DNA of 37,463 bases. Origin: RGIG464 sp045599585. GTDB taxonomy: Bacteria; Myxococcota_A; Bradymonadia; UBA4248. The stretch lies in the NCBI GenBank assembly GCA_045599585.1, contig JAZRWH010000098.1:1-37463 (forward strand), written 5' to 3'. A program made the translations under genes and the position numbers. Under the pieces are notes generated by a model. It saw nothing but the letters and a program-made list of their open reading frames with translations. It ran no database searches and was not told where the DNA came from. Positions 24,705-31,585 of this stretch are shown piece after piece. Each line of letters opens with the position of its first letter. Within the stretch, counting starts at the first letter, position 1.

Positions 24705-27383
24705 ATGGCAAAAAAAAAAGCAGACAAAGAGAATAATACAAAACAGTTAGGTTTATTTGAATTTACAAATACAAAGAGATTGATAGAAAGAACAAGTGAA
24801 ATCAAACAGCCCGAGCAACAAGAGGCTAATCAAATTGATATAGACGCTATGCATCGTACGCATGAAAGCTCCGAAGTTGCACCTCAAAATGTATTACGAT
24901 CAGATCAACAAAATTTAGACTTAACAAGTTCCACAACGCATCATGTTGAGCTCACCGAGAATGAGAACGTTATGCAATTGTTGTGGACTTGGTCTATTGA
25001 CACGCTAGTTGAACAAATTAAGTATCACGATCATCTTTATGACATGGGGCAGCCAGTCATTCAAGATACCACGTACGATCAGATCACTGAACGTCTTCGT
25101 CAACTTGATCCTAAGAATCCCATTCTGAACAAAACCTTTGAGAATACGAGTGAGACAGACGACGAAGTTATCTCTTTGAATTCTGATATCAAACGAGCTC
25201 ACATTGGTAAAACAGGTTCTCAAAAAGTTATTCACGACATTCCCATGCTCTCTCTTGGCAAAGCATATAGTGCAAAAGAAGTGCTGGATTGGGCTAAAAA
25301 TATCCAAGGTGACCTCGTTGCAAGCCCCAAACTTGACGGACTTGCTTGTAGTCTTCGTTACGACGAAAAAGGCGATCTAATCATTGCATCAACACGTGGA
25401 AATGGTGATGCAGGGGACGATATAACTGCTAATGTACGTTATATAAGCGCCATTCCTAAACATATTGCTGCATCTAATGTAGAAATTCGCGGCGAAGTGT
25501 ATATGCCACTTTCCTCCTTTAGGCGTTTTGAAGATGCAAAAAGTCCACGTAATCTTGCTGTTGGCGGATTAAAGCAAAAAGTTCCTTCCGAAACAGCGAA
25601 ATATGGTTTGAGTTTTTTCGGATACGAAATGTTTGGCGAATCGTTTACAACTGAAAAAGAAAAGCTCAATCGTATTCAGGAGCTCGGATTTTGCGCTGTT
25701 GAACATGAAGTTTTGCCAAGAAATACGCTTAAGTTGTGTGCTTTAACAGAAAAAGAGCGCGTTATAGCTGAAGAAAAACTCATATCTGATTATACGCAAC
25801 GCATGCTTGAAGAAAGAGCCACTTGGGATTTTGATGCTGATGGTCTTGTTTTTAAAACCAATGACATTTCAGAGCAGGATCTCAACAATGTAACTTTACA
25901 TCATCCTAAATATGCCATTGCATTTAAATTTCAGGGCGAAAGTGGTACAACGGTACTACGCAGTGTAGAGTGGCAGGTTGCAAAACAAGGTCTTATAACG
26001 CCCGTTGGTAATTTTGACGCAATTATTCTCAATGGTGCAGCCATTAAGCGAGCAAATCTTATACATGCCGGACACATCGAATATTTTCCGGATCCAACGC
26101 TTCCACGTGACCCTGAGAATCCTTTTAAAATTCCTACTTACGCTCTCAAATTGGGTGCTAAGATCTTAGTGTCGCGCAGAGGTGGTGTCATTCCTTGCAT
26201 TGAAAGAGCTGTAGATATTCCCGAAGATGCTCAGACCATAGAAATTCCAACAAAGTGTCCATCGTGTGGAGCTCCTGTACAAATAATAAAATCTGATAAA
26301 TCTGATCCAGTAGATGCTAAGAAAGATTATGTGAGTAGCAATAGCATCTATTTTATTGCTTGTTCTGATCCGACAAATTGCCCTTCTACGAGTCAATCTA
26401 TCATAGAAAATTATGTAAAAGTCATCAATTGTCTAGGATTTGGTGAAAAAATTATCGATTCATTATATGAAGCTGATTTAATTACAACGCCAGCAGACCT
26501 ATATCGATTATCTGTTAAAGATATTGCATTTGCAATTTCACAGACCAAAGGTACCGAATTTTCAAGTAATGATACTGAAAACGGTATTATGCCTCAAAAG
26601 TTGTATGATGCCATTCAGTTATCACGAACCATGAGTCTAGCGCAATTTCTCGAAGCATTATCTATTCCAAATTTAGGAAAGGAAATGAGTCGAGAGCTTG
26701 AAAGTGCATTCGGTTCAATTGATAAAATCATTGATGTAGATTCAAAACAACTTATTGGTGCAATATATATCAAAAATAAAAATAAGTATCTATATTCTAA
26801 AATTCAGAGTTCAATCAAAGCTTACGACGAAACGACCCGAAATTGGCTCTTAAGAGTCGGCGTAAAAGAACCAGATAACAGACGTATTCGTAATTATTTT
26901 AAAGACGACTATCACGCCATAACAGCTGCTTCTTTAGAAGAAATCTTCGAAGCACTCGTTGTTGAAATTATAAAAGAAGAGCCGAAGAAATTTGAATCCA
27001 TTCATCGTGGTTTGATTGCGCGTCGTCCTTTGATTGAAGATCTTCTTCAATACGTGAACGTTACCGTGAGTCAAAAACGAGAAAGCCCCAAGGATGGCCC
27101 TTTTAAAGGGATGTCTTTTTTATTTACGGGCTCATTAGCGAGTATGAAACGTGAGGAAGCACAGAAGAAGGTCGAAGCATTAGGAGGATCATCGGCAAAT
27201 TCTGTGACTAAGACATTGTCGGTTCTCGTTGCAACAAACAACACGAGTTCAAAGTGGAAAAAAGCAGAGGAGCTTAATGCCAAGGGAACGGCAAATATTG
27301 AGCTATGGACAGAAGCATTATTTTTAGAGCGATTAAAGGAAGCCGAGACAATATCCGCGACCAAAGACAATTATGAAGGATGA
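24705..27383 (+). CDS. ligA: NAD-dependent DNA ligase, long divergent form
   Basis: An 892-residue LigA, versus about 670 in typical bacteria. Order: N-terminal Gln/Glu/Asn-rich extension (1-90) with no family match; domain Ia (about 95-145, including YDMGQPVIQDTTYDQI); adenylation domain with nucleophile Lys209 in SPKLDG, EIRGEVYMP (260-268) and DADGLVFKTND (377-387); OB fold (about 405-505); zinc finger with Cys518, Cys521, Cys553 and Cys559, whose middle loop is unusually long (31 residues); helix-hairpin-helix region (570-790) with insertions; BRCT domain (799-877). It seals nicks using NAD+. Catalytic motifs are intact, so it is likely functional, though whether it is the sole replicative ligase is unknown. 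The start shares the junction with the upstream gene; a second Met at residue 90 coincides with the beginning of the conserved part. Confidence 0.92.
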   Translation: MAKKKADKENNTKQLGLFEFTNTKRLIERTSEIKQPEQQEANQIDIDAMHRTHESSEVAPQNVLRSDQQNLDLTSSTTHHVELTENENVMQLLWTWSIDTLVEQIKYHDHLYDMGQPVIQDTTYDQITERLRQLDPKNPILNKTFENTSETDDEVISLNSDIKRAHIGKTGSQKVIHDIPMLSLGKAYSAKEVLDWAKNIQGDLVASPKLDGLACSLRYDEKGDLIIASTRGNGDAGDDITANVRYISAIPKHIAASNVEIRGEVYMPLSSFRRFEDAKSPRNLAVGGLKQKVPSETAKYGLSFFGYEMFGESFTTEKEKLNRIQELGFCAVEHEVLPRNTLKLCALTEKERVIAEEKLISDYTQRMLEERATWDFDADGLVFKTNDISEQDLNNVTLHHPKYAIAFKFQGESGTTVLRSVEWQVAKQGLITPVGNFDAIILNGAAIKRANLIHAGHIEYFPDPTLPRDPENPFKIPTYALKLGAKILVSRRGGVIPCIERAVDIPEDAQTIEIPTKCPSCGAPVQIIKSDKSDPVDAKKDYVSSNSIYFIACSDPTNCPSTSQSIIENYVKVINCLGFGEKIIDSLYEADLITTPADLYRLSVKDIAFAISQTKGTEFSSNDTENGIMPQKLYDAIQLSRTMSLAQFLEALSIPNLGKEMSRELESAFGSIDKIIDVDSKQLIGAIYIKNKNKYLYSKIQSSIKAYDETTRNWLLRVGVKEPDNRRIRNYFKDDYHAITAASLEEIFEALVVEIIKEEPKKFESIHRGLIARRPLIEDLLQYVNVTVSQKRESPKDGPFKGMSFLFTGSLASMKREEAQKKVEALGGSSANSVTKTLSVLVATNNTSSKWKKAEELNAKGTANIELWTEALFLERLKEAETISATKDNYEG

Positions 27384-27412
27384 TGAATACTCCTTTTGGG
27401 GGTAACAGAAGC

Positions 27413-27445
27413 ATCTGGCGCATTGTTGTAATACGTGCGTCAGAT
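27413..27445 (+). terminator. Stem-loop terminator candidate after ligA
   Basis: ATCTGGCGCA (27413-27422) pairs with TGCGTCAGAT (27436-27445), ten pairs with one G.T, starting 30 bases after the stop. The following sequence is T-rich but not a continuous run, so efficiency is uncertain. Confidence 0.55.
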
Positions 27446-27449
27446 CATT

Positions 27450-27648
27450 TGTATCATTTGTATTTTGATGATGTACGACACGTTTAGCCTGCTACGATTG
27501 TTGTTCAAAAACGTGTTGTTTAATTTTTGATACAAAACATTAAAATTCAACTCGCGAACAGCGCGTTTGATACAATTTAAATACATTCAGAAACATATCT
27601 TAAACGGAAGGCCTAATTTAATTCAGTTTTTGGATAAAAACTGTATCA
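27450..27648. promoter_or_regulatory. Cluster of four TGATACA motifs
   Basis: TGTATCA at 27450-27456 and 27642-27648 and its reverse complement TGATACA at 27528-27534 and 27568-27574; two copies extend to TTTGATACAA. They fill the gene-free stretch 27446-27740 upstream of the response-regulator promoter. They may be operator half-sites, perhaps for the regulator itself; the region holds no supportable gene. Confidence 0.35.
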
Positions 27649-27740
27649 ATGCTTAAGTTTTTATTCAAAGCATGAAACAATGTGTGTCAAAAAAGAGCGA
27701 ATGTGGCGTAGAGTGCTTCATTGCACTGAAATTTTCATGT

Positions 27741-27769
27741 TTGACAAGACCGAATAATGCGATTAGTAA
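27741..27769 (+). promoter_or_regulatory. Candidate promoter of the response regulator
   Basis: A perfect TTGACA (27741-27746), 17 bases, then TAGTAA (27764-27769), a weak -10. The predicted start near 27776 places the large hairpin at 27782 at the very 5' end of the transcript. Confidence 0.5.
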
Positions 27770-27781
27770 CTTAGAAGTTTC

Positions 27782-27891
27782 TCGAAGAATTGAGTGGCTC
27801 TCAATCCTTCGACAGAGAAGCTACCATGAATATTATTCAAAAATGGTTTGAATTTAATTTTACTACAGTGTGTAGTAATGCTTATTGCATT
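27782..27891 (+). promoter_or_regulatory. Structured leader upstream of the response regulator
   Basis: TCGAAG-a-ATTGAG / CTCAAT-c-CTTCGA (27782-27812) is a 12-pair stem with one mismatch, extended by outer TTCTC/GAGAA pairing. It is followed by TACTACA-gtg-TGTAGTA (27861-27877) and AATGC/GCATT (27877-27891). About 180 bases lie between the promoter and the start codon. No known riboswitch is recognised. Confidence 0.45.
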
Positions 27892-27957
27892 ATCTCTGCC
27901 TAGAAACCGTACAATTTAGTTTAAACGAGGCACAAGCAGGCTTTTTGGAGGAAATAG

Positions 27958-28683
27958 ATGGCTGAGAAGAAAAAATCAATTTTATTAGTCGAGGACGACA
28001 TCAAACTTGCAGAACAGACGAAAGAGTATCTAGAGAAGAATCAATTTGAAGTCGACCTTGAATATGATGGTGGTGTAGCTGTAGAGCGCATTTTAAAAGA
28101 GAATCCAGATCTTGTGATTTTAGACCTCATGCTTCCGAATAAAGACGGCATCAGTATTTGTCGTGAGATTAGGAAAGAGTATCACAATCCGATCCTCATC
28201 ATGACTGCACGTGATGATGAAGTAGACGAAATCATTTCGATCGAGATCGGAGCGGATGATTATATTACAAAGCCAGTTTCACCAAGAAAACTTTTAGCAC
28301 GTCTTAGCAATTTAATTCGTCGCTATGAAAAAATGTCAGTTAACGAAACTGAACGTTATTCAGAGGACAGTCAGGGTTGTCTTCAATTAGATGCTCAGCG
28401 TCGAATAGCGATTGTTGACGGACGCATTGTCAACCTTACGAGTTGTGAATTTGATCTACTCAATTACTTTTTTGCAAATCAAGGGGTTCAACTTACGCGC
28501 GAAGAGATTTATAGACAAATGCGCGGTATCGAATGGGATGGAGCAGATCGATCCATCGACCTTCGGGTATCGCGTTTAAGAAGTACGATCGGCGACAACG
28601 GCAAATCACCGCGTTTCATCAAAAGTATTCGTGGATCAGGCTACATGCTTGTTGCTCAAAACAACCCTGATACAACAAAGTAA
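27958..28683 (+). CDS. RstA-like OmpR-family response regulator
   Basis: A 241-residue two-component regulator. The receiver domain (1-120) has the acidic pair in VEDD (11-14), phospho-acceptor Asp56 in VILDLMLP, Thr83 in IMTARD and Lys105 in YITKPV, all canonical. The C-terminal winged helix (about 135-235) includes LTSCEFDLLNYF and WDGADRSIDLRVSRLR, close to the pattern in E. coli RstA, and ends with the usual RGSGYML wing. It should bind direct repeats in DNA when phosphorylated. GGAGG seven bases upstream supports the start. Its partner kinase lies 243 bases downstream, separated by a terminator and a repeat element, so the pair is probably transcribed separately or with partial read-through. 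Confidence 0.94.
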   Translation: MAEKKKSILLVEDDIKLAEQTKEYLEKNQFEVDLEYDGGVAVERILKENPDLVILDLMLPNKDGISICREIRKEYHNPILIMTARDDEVDEIISIEIGADDYITKPVSPRKLLARLSNLIRRYEKMSVNETERYSEDSQGCLQLDAQRRIAIVDGRIVNLTSCEFDLLNYFFANQGVQLTREEIYRQMRGIEWDGADRSIDLRVSRLRSTIGDNGKSPRFIKSIRGSGYMLVAQNNPDTTK

Positions 28684-28710
28684 CGAACTATCTCGGTCTT
28701 TGAATGCCTT

Positions 28711-28737
28711 AACGCCTCTACCATGGAGGCGTTTTGT
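28711..28737 (+). terminator. Intrinsic terminator between response regulator and kinase
   Basis: AACGCCTC (28711-28718) and GAGGCGTT (28726-28733) form an 8-bp stem followed by TTGTTTA. Confidence 0.85.
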
Positions 28738-28762
28738 TTATTATCAAAGAACAATGTTTGAG

Positions 28763-28851
28763 CGCCGCGGCCAGAGAGGGTAGCGGCGTATTTTTTCGGA
28801 AAAAGCGAGAGTTTTTCCGAAAAAATAGACGCTCAGGGGGAGACCTCCCCC
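28763..28851 (+). repeat. Dispersed intergenic hairpin element, copy 8, extended type
   Basis: Core element 28778-28851: GGGTAGCGGCG-TA, a perfect 16-bp inner stem TATTTTTTCGGAAAAA / TTTTTCCGAAAAAATA, then GACGCTCA and GGGGGAGACCTCCCCC. Upstream CGCCGC (28763-28768) can pair with GCGGCG (28783-28788). The far arm has the same GACGC variant as copy 5, and the flank 28756-28777 resembles that of copy 5. Confidence 0.9.
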
Positions 28852-28902
28852 TCAAAAATATCCAGCAAGAAAACGTGTGACAAGCGCTCATTCATTCTGA
28901 TC

Positions 28903-28924
28903 ATAATGCATTATCTGAGATAAT
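28903..28924. promoter_or_regulatory. Two overlapping perfect palindromes at the kinase start
   Basis: ATAATGCATTAT (28903-28914) is a perfect 12-base palindrome. It overlaps ATTATCT-g-AGATAAT (28910-28924), a perfect inverted repeat ending two bases before the ATG at 28927. This occupies the ribosome-binding position, so it may be an operator or an mRNA element; the AT content raises the chance of coincidence. Confidence 0.45.
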
Positions 28925-28926
28925 AT

Positions 28927-30582
28927 ATGATAAAAAAGCAATCAACTGGTTTTATCTTCAAGTGTTTCATTTCGATATTTATAACATTTTTTCTAGTTTT
29001 TGCAGTACTTTTGGTGATGTCTCGGCCTGTCGCCAAAAATGAAGGTGTTATATCGCATATTCATGTAGATTTACTGCAAAGTATGCTCGCATCCAGTATG
29101 CGTGGGATGAACACGAAAGAAGCGCAAGAGTTTATAGAATCGATCACTGATCCGGCTTTTGAGCATGCTGAACTTTTGCCTCTTACTGGCATGACATCAG
29201 AATTATTAAGTCGTCGATTAGGCGTTCCTTTATTAGAATTCGAAGAGGCATGTTTTTCGAAATATGAAGCTTTTGTAGCTGAGAGCCAATCCTTTCAAAG
29301 CATAAAAGAACGTGGCTTTTTGCCGAAAGGCACGATGCGAGGCAAAAGAATCGACGATTTTTATACGCCAAGTGTTTTTAATTTTAGTGTCTTACTTCAT
29401 TGGTTAGGAATTAAGGAATATGGTCCAAAGTCGGACATGAGGCAGAGCGAATCGACTGACAAGATATCTGAGAAGCCTCAAGAAGTAGCGGAACAGACTG
29501 GAATAAATAATAATCTAATCAGTTCAAAGGATCATACGCTAGATATTTCCACTGAAAATCAAGGGAAGGGGGGGCGTCTGAGACGCCAAGGGCCCAGAGC
29601 GCGATTTTTGGTTGTTCCGCTCCCCGAATGCGATCAGATGTTGTATGTAAGATATGATATTGAAGAATCGCCCATTATCCCTGCAAAATCGTTAATATTG
29701 GGAGCAATTACATCATTATTAATCATGCTAGCGATGGCATTAATCCTTGTTTTACCTATTATTATAAGGATTCATCGATACGAGCATATATGTGAAGAAG
29801 TTGCACGCGGGAATTACAAAGCACGTTGTGATGAAAAGCGTAATGATATGCTAGGCATGTTAGCGCATCACATTGATGAAATGACGAGTGCAAACGCGAG
29901 TCACATGGAGCAGCAAAAGAGTTTGCTTCAGGCCGTTGCGCATGAAATGCGAACACCACTTTCGCGCATACGATTTGCGTTGGAATTGTTGGATATTCCA
30001 GAAGATGACAAAGAGCGTCAGGAACGTCTGGAATCGATTGATGAAGATCTAACAGAAGTTGATTCACTGATTAAAGAACTGAGTTATTTCAACTATGTTG
30101 ATTCTGGTAACGGCAGGCAACATTTTGACGAAAACGATGTACGTCAAATGATCGATCAAACGTTGAAACGAAGTGCGCCGACGGTATCTACGATAGAAGT
30201 ATCTGTGGATGGGCTAGATAAGGACTATATGATTACAGTAGATGCGACGGCTTTCAGACGAGCAATAGGGAATCTGTTGGGCAATGCGCAGCGTTATGCG
30301 AAATCGAAAATTGTGGTATGCGTGAGAGCGATTCCTGACTATCTTGAAGTTGCAATAGAGGATGATGGACCAGGCATTCCAGTAGAGAGTCGTAAAGTTG
30401 TGCTTTTGCCATTTGCATCGATCGACAAAGCGCGAAACAAAGCACATTCAGGATTTGGGTTAGGTCTTGCGATTGTAGATCGGATTATGAAAGTACACGA
30501 CGGCATGCTTTTGATCGAGGATTCAGCCATAGGTGGATGTCGTATGGTCACGCGATGGCCGATGCAAAAGCGAGAAAGATAA
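28927..30582 (+). CDS. RstB-like sensor histidine kinase
   Basis: A 551-residue membrane kinase that should phosphorylate the upstream regulator. Order: membrane helix 1 (about 12-31), a periplasmic sensor of about 220 residues without a recognised fold, with a Gln/Ser/Glu-rich stretch (170-225), membrane helix 2 (about 255-281), HAMP-like linker (282-330), dimerisation helix with phospho-acceptor His339 in AHEMRTPLSRIRFALELL, then the ATPase domain with Asn453 (N box), DDGPGIP (479-485) and GFGLGLAIV (509-517). All catalytic boxes are intact. The His box and overall plan resemble RstB. The ribosome site is weak and embedded in a palindrome, suggesting controlled or low translation. No clear terminator follows. 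Confidence 0.93.
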   Translation: MIKKQSTGFIFKCFISIFITFFLVFAVLLVMSRPVAKNEGVISHIHVDLLQSMLASSMRGMNTKEAQEFIESITDPAFEHAELLPLTGMTSELLSRRLGVPLLEFEEACFSKYEAFVAESQSFQSIKERGFLPKGTMRGKRIDDFYTPSVFNFSVLLHWLGIKEYGPKSDMRQSESTDKISEKPQEVAEQTGINNNLISSKDHTLDISTENQGKGGRLRRQGPRARFLVVPLPECDQMLYVRYDIEESPIIPAKSLILGAITSLLIMLAMALILVLPIIIRIHRYEHICEEVARGNYKARCDEKRNDMLGMLAHHIDEMTSANASHMEQQKSLLQAVAHEMRTPLSRIRFALELLDIPEDDKERQERLESIDEDLTEVDSLIKELSYFNYVDSGNGRQHFDENDVRQMIDQTLKRSAPTVSTIEVSVDGLDKDYMITVDATAFRRAIGNLLGNAQRYAKSKIVVCVRAIPDYLEVAIEDDGPGIPVESRKVVLLPFASIDKARNKAHSGFGLGLAIVDRIMKVHDGMLLIEDSAIGGCRMVTRWPMQKRER

Positions 30583-30943
30583 AGCGAGGGAAGGCATTTT
30601 AGGGAATTATTCGAGTTGTTTCATGTGACTGAGAGAGAACCATGGAGGTTGTGGAGAAGGAGTAGGGTGGGGGTAGGGTGTTCGTTAGCCTTGACAAAAG
30701 AGCGGCAGTAGTTCAACATACGAGGCGCCTGTTTTGACGGGTTTATTGTTTGCGGCGATAAATACGCTGCTCAGGAATTTTTAAAGATGAGTTGAAGCGC
30801 AAGAGGAAATTTTGCGTGAAGTTTTCTTGTTTTTGAAAACGAGCTTAATCAGTCCTGAGAGACCCCTTATCAGCCGCTCATCGAAAACCCCGTATAAACA
30901 GTGCTTTATAGATGATGTAAGAGAAGGCATCATGATTGAAGAT
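30583..30943. other. Gene-free stretch with a possible decayed repeat copy
   Basis: No supportable gene. From 30666 to about 30776 the sequence GGTGGGGGTAGGGTGT... and ...AAATACGCTGCTCAGG resembles the two ends of the dispersed element (GGGGGTAGCGGCGTA and TAGCCGCTCAGG) with several changes and without the terminal G/C hairpin. A second fragment, CAGCCGCTCA, occurs near 30874. These may be remnants of the element; the match is imperfect. Confidence 0.35.
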
Positions 30944-30978
30944 AAGGGATAGTAGCCCTTAGACAGAGTGTTTCTGTC
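30944..30978 (+). promoter_or_regulatory. Tandem small hairpins before the hydrogenase operon
   Basis: AAGGG/CCCTT (30944-30960) and GACAG/CTGTC (30962-30978) are adjacent stem-loops about 110 bases before the first hydrogenase gene. No promoter with both hexamers was found for the operon; these may be leader structures. Confidence 0.3.
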
Positions 30979-31085
30979 AGACCCAGAGGGCTTGTTTAAT
31001 AACGGTAATTTTTGTCATGTTCGTCATGCCAAAGGGGCAACGGTGCGTCTTTGTGTGTGTAACGAACAAACAGGAAGGGAAGGAA

Positions 31086-31574
31086 ATGCAGGATAACAGC
31101 GTAAACGACACAGCGTCGCGCGTTAACGCGATCATCGAACGCATCGGGCGCAAGCCCTCCATGCTTGTTCCTGTGCTTCAAGCTGCACAGGAAGATTTCA
31201 AATATCTGCCTCAGGACGTCATGGCTCTGATCGCTGAAGGTTTGGGAGTACCGGCTTCCAAAGTTTACGGCGTTGCCACGTTCTATGCTCACTTCACGCT
31301 TGAGCCTAAAGGCAAATACGTTATCAGAGTTTGCGATGGTACGGCTTGCCACGTCAAAGGTTCTGACAGCGTTATGACAGCAATTCGTGAGCACCTCGGT
31401 CTTAAAGATGGTGAGAAAACGACGAAAGACGGTCTTTTCTCCTTTGAAACAGTTTCGTGCCTCGGCGCTTGCGGTCTCGCTCCCGTCATGGTTATTGGTG
31501 ATGCTGTTCAGGGTCAGAATACGCCTAAAAAAGCCATCGAATTTGTCAAAGCAACCGCTGAGAACGACAAGTAG
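31086..31574 (+). CDS. NuoE-like [2Fe-2S] subunit of bifurcating hydrogenase
   Basis: A 162-residue thioredoxin-fold ferredoxin, homologous to NuoE and to the HydC/HndA subunit of trimeric [FeFe]-hydrogenases. The four cluster ligands are Cys83 and Cys88 (CDGTAC) and Cys125 and Cys129 (CLGAC); the conserved VYGVATFYAHF (60-70) precedes them. It passes electrons between NADH-linked flavin and the catalytic subunit. Start: purine-rich GGAAGGGAAGG just before the ATG at 31086; an upstream in-frame ATG at 31017 lacks a ribosome site and adds 23 residues that are not conserved. It is the first of three tightly spaced genes (gap of 11 bases to the next, whose AGGAG overlaps this stop). Confidence 0.94.
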   Translation: MQDNSVNDTASRVNAIIERIGRKPSMLVPVLQAAQEDFKYLPQDVMALIAEGLGVPASKVYGVATFYAHFTLEPKGKYVIRVCDGTACHVKGSDSVMTAIREHLGLKDGEKTTKDGLFSFETVSCLGACGLAPVMVIGDAVQGQNTPKKAIEFVKATAENDK

Positions 31575-31585
31575 GAGAAATACTT

